Shown: positions 47,106-57,507 of the stretch, in pieces | Layout of the letters: each line of letters opens with the position of its first letter | How positions within the stretch are numbered: position 1 is the first letter of the stretch | Origin: Sphingomonas sp. | Lineage (GTDB): Bacteria; Pseudomonadota; Alphaproteobacteria; Sphingomonadales; Sphingomonadaceae | Direction: 5' to 3' | DNA: 64,000 bases | Assembly: GCF_017304615.1 (NCBI RefSeq) | Contig: NZ_JAFKLZ010000001.1 | Span: 1,240,001-1,304,000 of the forward strand | Notes under the pieces: model-generated | The model's input: the letters and a program-made list of their open reading frames with translations, nothing else | What the model was told of the DNA's origin: nothing | Database searches by the model: none | Position numbers and translations under genes: made by a program

Positions 47106-48484
47106 CCGACTTTGCCGCGCTGCTCCAGCCCGATCGCGGCCAGCCGGCGCGCACGATCGAAGTCATTCATCCGGACGACTATGCCGACTGGCTGAAGGGC
47201 CAACCAAAGCGCATCCGCGCGCTGCTCGACGCCCAGAAGGTGACGGGCAAGGCGGGCAACAAGGCGATCCTGCCCGGCGAGGGCGAGGACTGGTCGGCGC
47301 TGCTGGTGTGCGATGATGATCTGTCATCGCCGTGGCGCGTCGCGTCGCAGCCAGGGTTCCTGCCCGAAGGCACCTATCGCCTGAAACCCGCTGAGGTCGG
47401 CGCCGCGGGACTCGGCTGGCTGCTCGCGCAATACCGGTTCGATCGTTATACCAAGCCCGACAAGGACAGCGGCCCACGCGTCCTGCTGACCGGCGATCCG
47501 GCGAGCATCGACGAAACCGTTCGCCTCGCCCAGGCCACCACCCTGGTGCGCGACCTGGTCAATACCGGGTCGTCGGACATGGGTCCGGCCGAGCTCGAGA
47601 CCGAAGCGGAGAAGCTCGCGAAGAAGCATCACGCCACCACCCACGTCACGCGCGGCGATGCGCTGGCGAAGGGCTATCCGATGATCGACGCGGTCGGCCG
47701 CGCCGCTGCCAAGCATCGCGCGCCCCGCCTGATCGAACTCGAATGGGGGAACCCCAAGCACCCGCGTATCGCTGTGATCGGCAAGGGCGTGTGCTTCGAT
47801 TCGGGCGGACTCGACATCAAACCGGCCAGCGGCATGCGGCTGATGAAGAAGGACATGGGCGGCGCGGCGCACGCGCTGGCGCTGGCAAGCCTGATCATGG
47901 ACTCGCGGCTGCCGGTGCGGCTCCACCTGCTGATCCCGGCGGTCGAGAACTCCATATCCGCCGACGCCTTCCGCCCCGGCGACGTGCTGGCGACGCGCAA
48001 GGGCCTGACGGTCGAGAACACGAACACCGACGCCGAAGGCCGCCTCGTCCTGGGTGACGCGCTGACCAAGGCTGGCGAAGACAAGCCGGAGCTGATCATC
48101 GATTTTGCCACCCTCACTGGCGCAGCGCGTGTAGCGCTCGGCCCGGATTTGCCCGCGACCTTCGTCAACGACGAGGCGCTGGCAAACGAGCTGCTGGCGG
48201 CAGGAACGGCGACCTATGACCCACTGTGGCGAATGCCGCTGTGGGACGGCTATGACGAGTATCTCAAGTCCGACATCGCCGACCTGATCAACGCCCCCGA
48301 CAACGGCTATGCCGGCGCGGTGACGGCGGCGCTGTTCCTCCGCCGCTTCGTCCCCGAAGGCGCCGCCTGGGCGCACCTGGACACGTTCGCCTGGCGCCCG
48401 ACCGCGAAGAATGGACGACCCAAGGGTGGCGAAGCGTATGGGCTGCGCGCGGCGTGGGCGATGCTAAGGGGGCGGTTTGGGTAA
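47102..48484 (+). CDS. Leucyl aminopeptidase family M17
   Basis: 460 aa cytoplasmic two-metal aminopeptidase. Metal-binding core VIGKGVCFDSGGLDIKP, the NTDAEGRLVLGDAL signature, DFATLTGAARVALG and PDNGYAGAVTAALFL. The GTG at 47102 overlaps the upstream stop. Together with the serine hydrolase it may form a peptide-degrading pair; this is only positional. Confidence 0.95.
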   Translation: MTDFAALLQPDRGQPARTIEVIHPDDYADWLKGQPKRIRALLDAQKVTGKAGNKAILPGEGEDWSALLVCDDDLSSPWRVASQPGFLPEGTYRLKPAEVGAAGLGWLLAQYRFDRYTKPDKDSGPRVLLTGDPASIDETVRLAQATTLVRDLVNTGSSDMGPAELETEAEKLAKKHHATTHVTRGDALAKGYPMIDAVGRAAAKHRAPRLIELEWGNPKHPRIAVIGKGVCFDSGGLDIKPASGMRLMKKDMGGAAHALALASLIMDSRLPVRLHLLIPAVENSISADAFRPGDVLATRKGLTVENTNTDAEGRLVLGDALTKAGEDKPELIIDFATLTGAARVALGPDLPATFVNDEALANELLAAGTATYDPLWRMPLWDGYDEYLKSDIADLINAPDNGYAGAVTAALFLRRFVPEGAAWAHLDTFAWRPTAKNGRPKGGEAYGLRAAWAMLRGRFG

Positions 48485-48515
48485 ATGAGTAACTGATTGG
48501 GAAGCTGTCGCTCGC

Positions 48516-48776
48516 TCAGAAAATGCCCACCGCTGCGTCGGCCCAGATAAGCATTACGACGCCCAACGCTATCGAAACGATTAGAGAGCGGATGTTCCAT
48601 CGCGTGGACGCGCGAAAAGCCAACTCAACCGAGCCTCCGAGACACCCTAACAGCAAGCCAGCAGCCAGGAAGTCGTTAAGATCCCAGACAACCTCTTTTG
48701 TGAATTGCATTGCGACAAGCGGCAATGCGAGCAGCAAACATAGCGCGCCCCACAACAAGTAGCGCCAATCACCCAT
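48516..48776 (-). CDS. Small integral membrane protein, 86 aa
   Basis: ATG at 48776 gives 86 aa with three membrane helices: WRYLLWGALCLLLALPLVAM, FLAAGLLLGCLGGSVELAF and LIVSIALGVVMLIWADAAVG. Family resembles a widespread group of small unknown membrane proteins with the motif EVVWDLNDF between helices 1 and 2. Base composition looks less GC-rich than its neighbours. The longer upstream frame would not add recognisable sequence. Confidence 0.6.
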   Translation of the reverse strand: MGDWRYLLWGALCLLLALPLVAMQFTKEVVWDLNDFLAAGLLLGCLGGSVELAFRASTRWNIRSLIVSIALGVVMLIWADAAVGIF

Positions 48777-48868
48777 ACCTGTGCTTTCTCGCCGCACGCT
48801 GATCATCGCAAACGCTCCGAAGTTCTTTCTTACAAGACCAGAGCGCACCGATGTCCGCAAGTAGGTCG

Positions 48869-49627
48869 TTAGCCGACGTCCCCAACGACAGCAGCGGCCT
48901 CGATGATCGGCACGAATTTGGCAGCCGTCAGGCTTGCGCCACCGACCAGCGCGCCGTCGACGTCGCCCGCGCCGAGCAGTTCCGCTGCATTGTCGGGCGT
49001 CACCGACCCGCCGTACAATATCCGCATCCCCTCGGCCTGATTGCCGATCATCGCGCGCAGCTGTTCGCGGATCGCGCCGTGCATCGCCGCGACATCCGCC
49101 GCCGTCGGCGTGCGCCCGGTGCCGATCGCCCAGACCGGTTCATAGGCGATCGACAGCCAGTCCGCCGCCGCGCCATCGGGCAGCGACCCCGCGACCTGCG
49201 CCGTCACCACCGCTTCCGCATCGCCCGCATCACGCTGGTCGAGCGTTTCGCCGACGCACAGGATGGCCGCGATGCCGTTGCGATACGCGGCCTCCGCCTT
49301 GCCCTTCACATCGGCGTCGGTCTCGCACTGGTCGGCGCGGCGCTCGCTATGCCCGACGATCGTGAAGATCGCCCCCGCTTCCTTGACCATCGCCGCCGAT
49401 ACGCAACCGGTATGCGCGCCCTTGTCGGCGGCATGCACGTCCTCCGCCCCGATCGCCAGGCCGGGAACGAGCTGAACGGCAGGCGCGATCAGCGTCGCGG
49501 GGACCGCCACCGCGACATCGACCTCCGGCGCGGCCAGCGCCGCCGTGCGAATGCCGTCGAGCTCGACCAGCGACGCCAAACTCCCGTTCATCTTCCAATT
49601 GCCCGCGATCAGCTTGCGCCGTGTCAT
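48869..49627 (-). CDS. tpiA: Triosephosphate isomerase
   Basis: 252 aa. Catalytic residues are present: Lys in AGNWKMNG, electrophile His in TIVGHSERR, Glu base in AYEPVWAIGTG, and the C-terminal phosphate loop YGGSV with ALVGGASL. ATG at 49627 with GGGAGG upstream. Divergent from ppiD over 118 bp. Confidence 0.98.
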   Translation of the reverse strand: MTRRKLIAGNWKMNGSLASLVELDGIRTAALAAPEVDVAVAVPATLIAPAVQLVPGLAIGAEDVHAADKGAHTGCVSAAMVKEAGAIFTIVGHSERRADQCETDADVKGKAEAAYRNGIAAILCVGETLDQRDAGDAEAVVTAQVAGSLPDGAAADWLSIAYEPVWAIGTGRTPTAADVAAMHGAIREQLRAMIGNQAEGMRILYGGSVTPDNAAELLGAGDVDGALVGGASLTAAKFVPIIEAAAVVGDVG

Positions 49628-49745
49628 AGATCCTCCCGTTTTCGCCGCCCGCGATAACGCGCGCGGGGCAACAGGCAACCCGCTTGATGCCTGCGCGCCC
49701 TCCCCCTAAAGCGAGCGATCATTTTCGCACAATCGATCGGTTTCC

Positions 49746-51725
49746 ATGCTCGGTATCTTTCGCGGCTTTCTGAATTCGAAGGTCGGCCTCATCATTACCT
49801 TCGCCGTGCTCGGCATCATCGCGCTGGCGTTCGGGCTGGGCGACGTGACCGGACTGCGCTCGAACGCGGTCAATGGCGGCCCGACCGGATCGACGCTGGT
49901 CACGATCGGCAAGGAAGCGGTCACGTCGACCGAGATCCGGGCCAATACCGAACGGACGATCAACGCCTATCGCCAGCAATACCCGCAACTGACGATGGAG
50001 GAATTCATCACCAAGGGCGGCTTTGACGGTCCGTTCGAGAACCGCATCAACTCGACCGCGCTGGCTTTGTTCGGCGAAAGCCAGGGGATGCGCGTCGGCC
50101 GCGCGCTGGCGGACACGGAAATCACGTCGCAGCCGCAGTTCAAGGGGCTCGACGGCAAGTTCGACCGCGAACTCTACAAGCAATTTCTCGCTCAACAGCG
50201 GATGGGCGACGCCGAGCTCCACACCGAAATCGGGCGCAACATGCTGGCCCAGCTCGTGATCGGACCGATGTTGCCGCAGGCGACCGGCACGCTGGCCGCA
50301 CCAGCCTCGATCGCGACGCCGTATGCGTCGATGCTGCTCGAAAAGCGCACCGGTACGGTCGCGTTCATCGACACGAAGAAAATCCCGCAGGGCGCCCCCG
50401 TCACCGACGCCGAAGCCGCCGCTTATTACAAGGCGAATATCGACCGCTACACCGTGCCGGAACGCCGTTCGGTACGGTATGCCACCGTCTCGATCGCCGA
50501 TCTGCGCGCCAAGTCGGCGCCCACCGACGCCGAGATCGCCAAGGCCTATACCGCTGCCGCCGCGACCTTCGCGCCGACCGAGAAACGATCGATGCGTCAG
50601 GTCGTGCTGCTCGACCAGAAAAGCGCCGATGCGCTGGCGGCAAAGGTCCGCAGCGGCACCCCGATCGAGGCCGCGGCCAAGGCGGTCGGACTCGACGCCG
50701 GTCTGCTCGCCGACCAGACTAAGGCGGCCTACGCCGCCCAGACCAGCGCCGCGATCGCCGACCAGCTGTTCGCCGCCAACGAAGGCGCAGTGATCGGGCC
50801 GGTCAAGACCGCGCTCGGCTGGGCGGTGATCCATCTCGAAAAGATCACCAAGGTCCCCGGCAAGACGCTGGAACAGGCCAAGCCTGACCTGGTCAAGACC
50901 CTGACCGACCAGAAGACCGCCGTCGCCGCCAGCGCTTTGCGCGCCCAGATCAGCGACGCGATCGCCAACAACGCGACCATCGACGAGATCGCGCAGAAGC
51001 TCTCCCTGACGCTTCAATCCTCGCCCGCGCTCGACGCGCAGGGGAACGATCCCGACACCAAGACGCCGCCCCCCGCCCAGCCCGATCCGCTGCGCGCGGT
51101 CCTGAGCGCGGTCGCGTTCCAGGCCGATGTCGAGGACAATCCGCAAATCGCGCCGGTCGACAAGGAGGGCGGCTTCGCGCTGGTCAAGCTCGACAAGGTC
51201 GTTCCCGCCGCGCCGCGTCCGCTCGCCAGCGTGATCGACGAGGTGAAGAAGAACTTCATCGTCGATCGCCAGGTGCGCGCGGCGCGCGACGTCGCCACCG
51301 CCGTCCGCGACAAGGTCGGCAAGGGAACGCCGCTCGCCAAGGCCCTGGCCGAAACCGGCATCGCGTTCGACGCGACCAAGCCCATCACCGGCACGCGCGG
51401 ACAACTCGTCGGCACGAACAAGCCCGACCGCGGCCTGATCCTGTTGTTCAACACGCCGCAGGGCGCCGCAAAGGTACTCGAAGCGCCATACAAGGGCGGC
51501 TGGTTCGTGATCGTCACCGATTCGATCCAGCGAGGCGACGCCCGCCAGAAACCCGACGAGATCAAGAGGTTGCAGGCCTATCTCGGCGGTCAGGCTGCCG
51601 ACGAATATGCCCAGCAGTTCGTCCGGGCGGTGCGCAATCAGGTGGGCGTGAAGCGCAACGACGCGGCGATCAATGCGCTGCGCGCCGAACTGCTTGGCCA
51701 GGGCGGTTCGCCCGACGGCCAGTAA
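49746..51725 (+). CDS. ppiD: Periplasmic peptidyl-prolyl isomerase / SurA-N chaperone (PpiD-type)
   Basis: 659 aa. N-terminal membrane anchor (MLGIFRGFLNSKVGLIITFA, helix to about residue 32), SurA-N-like chaperone domain, a parvulin-type domain at about 270-370 (MRQVVLLDQKSADALAAKV, then GWAVIHLEKI), and a second degenerate parvulin or helical part. The long form matches PpiD, which helps newly exported proteins fold. It is 8 bp before trpE, so trpE may share its transcript. Confidence 0.9.
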   Translation: MLGIFRGFLNSKVGLIITFAVLGIIALAFGLGDVTGLRSNAVNGGPTGSTLVTIGKEAVTSTEIRANTERTINAYRQQYPQLTMEEFITKGGFDGPFENRINSTALALFGESQGMRVGRALADTEITSQPQFKGLDGKFDRELYKQFLAQQRMGDAELHTEIGRNMLAQLVIGPMLPQATGTLAAPASIATPYASMLLEKRTGTVAFIDTKKIPQGAPVTDAEAAAYYKANIDRYTVPERRSVRYATVSIADLRAKSAPTDAEIAKAYTAAAATFAPTEKRSMRQVVLLDQKSADALAAKVRSGTPIEAAAKAVGLDAGLLADQTKAAYAAQTSAAIADQLFAANEGAVIGPVKTALGWAVIHLEKITKVPGKTLEQAKPDLVKTLTDQKTAVAASALRAQISDAIANNATIDEIAQKLSLTLQSSPALDAQGNDPDTKTPPPAQPDPLRAVLSAVAFQADVEDNPQIAPVDKEGGFALVKLDKVVPAAPRPLASVIDEVKKNFIVDRQVRAARDVATAVRDKVGKGTPLAKALAETGIAFDATKPITGTRGQLVGTNKPDRGLILLFNTPQGAAKVLEAPYKGGWFVIVTDSIQRGDARQKPDEIKRLQAYLGGQAADEYAQQFVRAVRNQVGVKRNDAAINALRAELLGQGGSPDGQ

Positions 51726-51733
51726 GTCCGGCG

Positions 51734-53242
51734 ATGGTCGAGGGGGCGGAAGCGGCGCGGGCGGCGATCGCCGCCGGACGGCCCGCGCTCGTGTGGCGCA
51801 GGCAAGTTGCCGATACCGAAACGCCGGTCGCCGCCGCGCTCAAGCTGATCGAGCCCGAACGCGGCGACTTCCTGCTCGAATCGGTCGAGGGCGGCGCGGT
51901 GCGCGGGCGGCACAGCCTGCTCGGGCTCGCCCCCGATTTGGTGTTTCGCGCGAAGGGCGAGCGAGCGGAAATCAACCGGCACTGGCTGACCGACCGCGCG
52001 GCGTTTGCGGACGCCGGCAAGCCGACCCTCGACGCCTTTCGCGATCTCGTCGCGTCGTGCCGGATGGACGCCGTCCCCCCCGAACTGCCGCGCGCGCTGG
52101 CCTGTCTGGTCGGCTATTTCGGCTATGAGACGGTGGGATTGGTCGAAACGCTGCCGCGTCCCGCAGGCGACGGCCTGGGCCTCCCCGACATGGTGTTCGT
52201 TCGCCCGACCGTTGTGCTGATCTTCGACCGGCTGGCGGACCAATTGTTCCTCGTCGCGCCGCTCTGGCCCGACAGCGGCCTGACTGCAGACCGTGCGATC
52301 GCCCTGGCGGAGGAGCGGATCGACGCGGTCGCGGCGCGGCTGGCAAGCGCCGCCGCCCCTGCCCCACGCGCCGGCGATTTACCCGAACCCGCTTTGACCC
52401 CGGTGCTGCCCGAGGGCGCATATCGGTCGATGGTGCTCAAGGCGAAGGACTATATCGCGGCTGGCGACATCTTTCAGGTCGTGCTCGCGCAACGCTTCAC
52501 CGCACCGTTCGTGCTGCCGCCGATCGAACTCTACCGCGCGCTCAGGCGAATCAACCCCTCGCCGTTCCTGTATTTCCTCGATCTGCCCGATTTCGCGCTG
52601 TCTGGGTCGAGTCCGGAAATCCTCGTCCGGCTGCGCGACGGCGACGTCACGATCCGTCCGATCGCCGGCACGCGCCCGCGCGGCGCGACCGCCAGCGAAG
52701 ACGAGGAAAACCGCACGTCCCTGCTCGCCGATCCCAAGGAACGCGCCGAGCATCTGATGCTGCTCGATCTCGGGCGTAACGATGCGGGTCGCGTCGGCGC
52801 GGCCGGCAGCGTGCGCGTCACCGACAGTTATACGGTCGAGATGTACAGCCACGTCATGCACATCGTCTCTAACGTCGTCGCGCGGCTGGATGACGGCAAG
52901 GACGCGCTCGACGCGCTGTTCGCGGGTTTCCCCGCCGGGACCGTCTCTGGCGCGCCCAAGGTTCGCGCGTGCGAGATCATCGCCGAACTCGAGCCAGAAG
53001 CGCGCGGCGCTTATGCCGGCGGCGTCGGCTATTTCTCGCCCGACGGATCGATGGATTCGTGCATCGTGCTCAGGACCGCCATCGTCAAGGACGGCGTGAT
53101 GCACGTTCAGGCGGGTGCTGGAATCGTGGCGGATTCGACCCCCGAATACGAACAGCGCGAATGCGAGGCGAAGGCCGGCGCCCTCCTCGCTGCTGCGCGC
53201 GAAGCCGTCGCCCGGGCGCAGGATGCGCGGTTCGGGCAGTAG
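51734..53242 (+). CDS. trpE: Anthranilate synthase component I
   Basis: 502 aa; converts chorismate with ammonia or glutamine to anthranilate, the first step to tryptophan. Chorismate-binding domain with IAGTRPRGATASEDEE, LADPKERAEHLMLLDLGRND, YSHVMHIVSNV and FPAGTVSGAPKVRACEII; C-terminal AGAGIVADSTPEYE. ATG at 51734, 8 bp after ppiD. TrpG, TrpD and TrpC follow, interrupted by one gene on the other strand. Confidence 0.97.
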   Translation: MVEGAEAARAAIAAGRPALVWRRQVADTETPVAAALKLIEPERGDFLLESVEGGAVRGRHSLLGLAPDLVFRAKGERAEINRHWLTDRAAFADAGKPTLDAFRDLVASCRMDAVPPELPRALACLVGYFGYETVGLVETLPRPAGDGLGLPDMVFVRPTVVLIFDRLADQLFLVAPLWPDSGLTADRAIALAEERIDAVAARLASAAAPAPRAGDLPEPALTPVLPEGAYRSMVLKAKDYIAAGDIFQVVLAQRFTAPFVLPPIELYRALRRINPSPFLYFLDLPDFALSGSSPEILVRLRDGDVTIRPIAGTRPRGATASEDEENRTSLLADPKERAEHLMLLDLGRNDAGRVGAAGSVRVTDSYTVEMYSHVMHIVSNVVARLDDGKDALDALFAGFPAGTVSGAPKVRACEIIAELEPEARGAYAGGVGYFSPDGSMDSCIVLRTAIVKDGVMHVQAGAGIVADSTPEYEQRECEAKAGALLAAAREAVARAQDARFGQ

Positions 53243-53295
53243 GCCTCCACAATCAAGGCGCTACCCCGTCGTGGCCTGAACCTAACCTAGGACGA

Positions 53296-53718
53296 TCACT
53301 GCACCGGCTGGTTCGGATCCTCGTTGGTGCCCTTGGCGCGTTTCTCCGCCTTGAACTGGCGGGCGATCGCGCGCGCGCAGCCGGTCTGCCCGCCCGATCC
53401 CACCGGCGAACACGTATCGGGCAACCCCGCCGCCTCGCGGCTGGTCTGTTCGTCGGTCGCGAGCCGCGTGGTCCAGGCCTGGTTCTTCGAGGGGATAGGC
53501 CCGCTCTCGCGCAGTTCCTTGGGAATGCGATAGGGATTGTCGACGCGGTTGCAGACGACAATCTCGTCCGCGGTCGATTCGGGACATTTGTCGGTCGCGC
53601 TGATCGTCACCGACTTGATCCGCGCGGGCGGCTGGCCGGATTCGGCCTGCTTGTCCTGCGCGATGGCGCCGACAGGGAGCGCGAGCAGGGTCAGCGCGAC
53701 AAGAGCGGTACGGATCAT
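53296..53718 (-). CDS. Secreted protein inserted antisense within the trp gene group
   Basis: 140 aa with signal peptide MIRTALVALTLLALPVGAIA. Four Cys in the mature part (SATDKCPESTADEIVVCNRV; DTCSPVGSGGQTGCARA) may form two disulfides. A recurrent sphingomonad type with the motif DEIVVCNRVDNPYRIPKELR, function unknown. It lies between trpE and trpG and points the other way. Confidence 0.75.
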   Translation of the reverse strand: MIRTALVALTLLALPVGAIAQDKQAESGQPPARIKSVTISATDKCPESTADEIVVCNRVDNPYRIPKELRESGPIPSKNQAWTTRLATDEQTSREAAGLPDTCSPVGSGGQTGCARAIARQFKAEKRAKGTNEDPNQPVQ

Positions 53719-53865
53719 GAAACTGCGACCTTTGGTTGAGTGGCTTCAACGCCACCGAGATAGGATCGATCCCGTATCAATCCAACCGCGCGCGGGCCGA
53801 AACGCGGCGAAACGAAGGCGCGGTGTCGATTGTCGTCGCGGACGAGACCCGCTAGCGGGACCGCG

Positions 53866-54450
53866 ATGATCCTGGTTATCGACAATTACGACAGCTTCAC
53901 CTGGAACCTGGTCCATTACCTGATGGAGCTGGGCCAGGAGGTGCGGGTCGTGCGCAACGACGCGCTGACCGCGCGCGACGCGATCGCGAGCAATGCCGAA
54001 GGCTTCCTGATCTCGCCCGGCCCGTGCACCCCCAACGAGGCCGGGATCAGCCTCGATCTGGTCGCGGCGTGCGCGGAGGCGGGCAAGCCGCTGCTCGGCG
54101 TGTGCCTGGGCCATCAGTCGATCGGCCAGCATTTCGGCGGGCGCGTGGTGCGCGGCGGGCTGATGCACGGCAAGACGTCGGCGATCACGCATGACGGCAC
54201 GGGCCTGTTCGCGGGCGTCCCCTCCCCGTTCCGGGCGACGCGCTATCACTCGCTGGTGGTCGAGGAAATTCCGGCCGAGCTGGTGGTGAACGCGACCGCC
54301 GACGACGGCTTCGTGATGGGCTTCCGCCACCGCGACCTCCCGATCCACGGCGTGCAGTTCCATCCGGAGAGCATCGCGACCGAGCATGGCCACGCGCTGC
54401 TGGCGAACTTCCTGGAGATCGCGGGCCTGAAGCCGAAGGCGTTGGCGTGA
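53866..54450 (+). CDS. trpG: Anthranilate synthase component II (glutaminase)
   Basis: 194 aa glutamine amidotransferase: nucleophile Cys in [11 protein letters not shown], His-Glu in [11 protein letters not shown] at 53866 gives the usual [16 protein letters not shown] start. A perfect 12-bp palindrome (CCCGCTAGCGGG at 53848-53859) lies just before the ATG and may affect translation or transcription. The stop overlaps the trpD GTG. Confidence 0.98.
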   Translation: MILVIDNYDSFTWNLVHYLMELGQEVRVVRNDALTARDAIASNAEGFLISPGPCTPNEAGISLDLVAACAEAGKPLLGVCLGHQSIGQHFGGRVVRGGLMHGKTSAITHDGTGLFAGVPSPFRATRYHSLVVEEIPAELVVNATADDGFVMGFRHRDLPIHGVQFHPESIATEHGHALLANFLEIAGLKPKALA

Positions 54451-55442
54451 CCAGCGTCTCGCTGCTGCCCGATCCCGCGACCCCGCTGTCGCACGAATCC
54501 GCGCGGCAGGCCTTCGCCGACATCCTCGACGCCAAAGCCAGCGAGGAAGCGATCGCCGACTTCCTGATCGCGCTCAGCGATCGCGGCGAGACCAGCATCG
54601 AGATCGCCGAGGCCGCCCGCGCGCTGCGCGACCGCCTGATCCCGATCGACGCGCCGCCGACCGCGATCGACGTGTGCGGCACCGGCGGCGACGGGCACCA
54701 CACGCTCAACGTCTCGACCGCGGTGTCGCTGGTGGTCGCGGCCAACGGCGTCCCCGTCGCCAAACATGGCAACCGCGCCGCCTCCAGCAAGGCCGGCGCC
54801 GCCGACACGCTCGAAGCGCTCGGCCTCGATATGGAGCGCGCCGGCGCGATGGCTCAGGCCACTCTCGCCGATCTCGGCATCTGTTTCCTGTTCGCCGCCA
54901 ACCACCACCCGGCGATGAAGCGCATCACCCCGATCCGCCGGCGCATCGGCAAGCGCACGATCTTCAACCTGATGGGTCCGCTCGCCAACCCCGCGCACGT
55001 CACGCGCCAGCTGATCGGCATTGCCCGCCCCGATTATGCTGAAACCTATGCCGAGGCGCTGGGCGCGCTCGGCACCGAAGCCGGGCTGATCGTGTCGGGC
55101 GAGGAAGGGCTCGACGAAGTGTCGGGCGCCGGGCCGACCGTCGCGATCAGCGTCGGCCAGCTTTCGATGCCCGCCCGCATCGCGCCGGAGGATGCCGGCC
55201 TGCCCCGTCACCCGATCGCAGCGATCCATGGCGGCGATCCCGCCTACAACGCCGCCGCCTTGCGCCGCCTGCTCCAAGGCGAACATGGCGCCTATCGCGA
55301 CGCTGTCCTGATCAACGCCGCCGCCGCCTTGATGGTCGCGGGCCATGTCGACAGCCTAACCGAGGGTGCGGAGGAAGCGGCCGAAATGATCGACCGCGGG
55401 CTTGCCAACGCGCTGCTCGACTGCTGGATCGCCTATAAATGA
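54447..55442 (+). CDS. trpD: Anthranilate phosphoribosyltransferase
   Basis: 331 aa; transfers phosphoribosyl from PRPP to anthranilate. PRPP-binding motif [36 protein letters not shown] and [13 protein letters not shown] start at 54447 overlapping the trpG stop (GTGA); no ATG near the expected N-terminus. Stop overlaps trpC (ATGA). Confidence 0.98.
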   Translation: MTSVSLLPDPATPLSHESARQAFADILDAKASEEAIADFLIALSDRGETSIEIAEAARALRDRLIPIDAPPTAIDVCGTGGDGHHTLNVSTAVSLVVAANGVPVAKHGNRAASSKAGAADTLEALGLDMERAGAMAQATLADLGICFLFAANHHPAMKRITPIRRRIGKRTIFNLMGPLANPAHVTRQLIGIARPDYAETYAEALGALGTEAGLIVSGEEGLDEVSGAGPTVAISVGQLSMPARIAPEDAGLPRHPIAAIHGGDPAYNAAALRRLLQGEHGAYRDAVLINAAAALMVAGHVDSLTEGAEEAAEMIDRGLANALLDCWIAYK

Positions 55443-56227
55443 CCGACATCCTGCAACGCATCGTCGAGACCAAGCGCGCCGAGGTCGCCGCGAAGAAGGC
55501 GACCACCTCGCTCGCCAGCCTGGACGCGATGATCGCGCGCCGCGACGCCCCGCGCGGGTTCAAGGCCGCGCTCGACAAGCGGGCGAAGACCGGCCCCGCG
55601 TTGATCGCCGAGATCAAGAAGGCCAGCCCCTCAAAGGGCTTGATCCGCGCCGATTTCGATCCGCCCGCCCACGCCCGCGCCTATCAACGGGGCGGCGCGA
55701 CTTGCCTGTCGGTCCTGACCGACGAGCAATATTTCCAGGGTGACGACGCCTATCTTCGCGCCGTCCATGACGCCGTCGCGCTGCCGGTCATCCGCAAGGA
55801 TTTCATGATCGATCCGTGGCAAGTTCACGAAAGCCGCGCGCTGGGCGCCGACGCGATCCTGATCATCGTTGCCGCACTGGACGACGGAGCGATGGCGGAG
55901 ATCGAGGCGGCGGCGATCGACTGCCGGCTCGACGCGCTGGTCGAGGTGCACGACGAACGCGAGATGGAACGCGCTCTGAAGCTGAAGTCGCGGCTGATCG
56001 GCGTCAACAACCGCGACTTGCGCGACTTTACCGTCAGTTTCGACCGCACCTGGGAGCTGGTCGGCAAGGCGCCCGAAGGCTGCACCTTCGTCGCCGAAAG
56101 CGGGCTGACCGGCCGCGCCGATCTCGACGCGATGCGCGCGCACGGCATCAACTGCTTCCTGGTCGGCGAGGCGTTGATGCGCGCGGCCGATGTGGAGGCG
56201 GCGACGCGGGAGCTGTTGGCACAGTAG
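55439..56227 (+). CDS. trpC: Indole-3-glycerol-phosphate synthase
   Basis: 262 aa TIM barrel, separate from TrpF. Motifs [15 protein letters not shown] (catalytic Lys), [35 protein letters not shown] and [11 protein letters not shown]. Start overlaps trpD stop. A dispersed repeat follows. Confidence 0.98.
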   Translation: MTDILQRIVETKRAEVAAKKATTSLASLDAMIARRDAPRGFKAALDKRAKTGPALIAEIKKASPSKGLIRADFDPPAHARAYQRGGATCLSVLTDEQYFQGDDAYLRAVHDAVALPVIRKDFMIDPWQVHESRALGADAILIIVAALDDGAMAEIEAAAIDCRLDALVEVHDEREMERALKLKSRLIGVNNRDLRDFTVSFDRTWELVGKAPEGCTFVAESGLTGRADLDAMRAHGINCFLVGEALMRAADVEAATRELLAQ

Positions 56228-56230
56228 AAC

Positions 56231-56297
56231 CCGTTCGGGCTGAGCTTGTCGAAGCCCGTGTCCGGCACACGCCCTTCGACAAGCTCAGGGCGAACGG
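56231..56297. repeat. Inverted dispersed repeat between trpC and moaC
   Basis: Long inverted repeat with TGAGCTTGTCGAAG and CTTCGACAAGCTCA as matching 14-bp cores, flanked by GTTCG/CGAAC at the ends. Each arm can also fold alone (GGGCT/AGCCC and GCCCT/AGGGC). It ends 15 bases before the moaC ATG. Confidence 0.8.
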
Positions 56298-56312
56298 AGT
56301 AGGGAGGAAGCG

Positions 56313-56783
56313 ATGACCACCCTCACCCATATCGACGACACGGGCGCGGCCCGGATGGTCGATGTCTCGGCCAAGCCCGACACGCAACGCCGCGCCGTGG
56401 CCGAAGGCCGTATCGCGATGTCGGCGGACGCCGCCGCCGCGATCCGGGATGGCGCGGTCGCGAAGGGCGACGTCCTCGCCGTCGCGCGCGTCGCCGGGAT
56501 CATGGCGGCCAAACGCACCGGAGACCTCATCCCGCTCTGCCACCCCCTCCCCATCGCCAGCGTCGCGATCGACTTGGCACCCGACGACGCCGGCGTCACC
56601 GCCACCGCGAGCGTCACCACCACCGGCAAGACCGGGGTCGAGATGGAAGCGATGACCGCCGTCTCGGTCGCGCTGCTGACGATCTACGACATGACCAAGG
56701 CGGTCGATAAGGCAATGGTGATCGGCGGCGTGCGCCTGATCGAAAAGACCGGCGGCAAATCGGGCGACTGGCGCGCGCCCTAA
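56313..56783 (+). CDS. moaC: Cyclic pyranopterin monophosphate synthase MoaC
   Basis: 156 aa molybdenum-cofactor enzyme, second step from GTP. Start [20 protein letters not shown], then GLIPLCHPL-type motif [14 protein letters not shown] and [23 protein letters not shown] at 56313 with GGGAGG 5 bases upstream. Convergent with the next gene: stops overlap by 4 bases. MoaA is not in the window; moeA lies just beyond. Confidence 0.97.
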   Translation: MTTLTHIDDTGAARMVDVSAKPDTQRRAVAEGRIAMSADAAAAIRDGAVAKGDVLAVARVAGIMAAKRTGDLIPLCHPLPIASVAIDLAPDDAGVTATASVTTTGKTGVEMEAMTAVSVALLTIYDMTKAVDKAMVIGGVRLIEKTGGKSGDWRAP

Positions 56784-57415
56784 GGCTTTACGCGCCGGAA
56801 CCGGATCGTCCGCCCGTACCGTTCGAACACCAGATCGCCGCCCGCGCGCGTCAGCGGCGTCGCCCGAAAATCGACCTTCCCCAGATCGTTCGGCTCGAAC
56901 CGGAACGCAAACCCGTATCCCTTGGCGGGGTCGATCGTCACCGGCGCGCTCGCCAGGTCGAACATATCGAGCGACGGCGCGACCTTTACCGGCGGATTAC
57001 CCGGATCGATCGCGATCGACGTGTCGCCCTCGCCCAATTGCTGATCGATCACGCGCCCGTCGGTCAGCACGACGTGCGCGTCGAAATATTGCCGGCTCAT
57101 CCCGCTCGGCAACGCCAGCGTGATCCTCACCGTCCCGCGCGGCGCGACCGTCTGCCCGATCAGGCTGAACCGCGGCGGCGTTACCCGATCGCTGGTCAAC
57201 CGCACCACGCGATCATCGGCAGCCCACGTCCCCGCCGCCTGTTCGTCGAGCGCGCCATAGGACATGGCATAATCGAACCGCCCATCGGCCTTCAGCCGCA
57301 ACCCTACCGCCATTTCCATCTGCCCGCCGTCATAGGTGCCTATCAAGGCCGCGGGATGGGGGTCGGCCGCCGCGGCGACGAGTGCGGGCAACATCATCGC
57401 GATCAACGCCCTCAT
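56780..57415 (-). CDS. Secreted protein of unknown function
   Basis: 211 aa. N-terminal [17 protein letters not shown] looks like a signal peptide. The mature part is predicted all-beta (lipocalin-like strands: [20 protein letters not shown], then [17 protein letters not shown]), which suggests a beta-barrel or sandwich binding protein. I do not recognise a family with certainty. It sits between moaC and moeA on the other strand. Confidence 0.65.
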   Translation of the reverse strand: MRALIAMMLPALVAAAADPHPAALIGTYDGGQMEMAVGLRLKADGRFDYAMSYGALDEQAAGTWAADDRVVRLTSDRVTPPRFSLIGQTVAPRGTVRITLALPSGMSRQYFDAHVVLTDGRVIDQQLGEGDTSIAIDPGNPPVKVAPSLDMFDLASAPVTIDPAKGYGFAFRFEPNDLGKVDFRATPLTRAGGDLVFERYGRTIRFRRVKP

Positions 57416-57507
57416 GCCCGCTCCCCCGCAAAATGCTGTCCCGACGCCGTCGCACTATGCCATAGCGGCGGCATGTCGTCTCCCACCCCATGCGACCCCT
57501 GCGCCGT

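Noticed and set aside
49719-51404. A 561-codon open frame on the minus strand opposite ppiD
   Set aside because: Shadow of ppiD; composition is Arg/Gly/Asp-rich with no recognisable motif and no ribosome-binding site worth noting.
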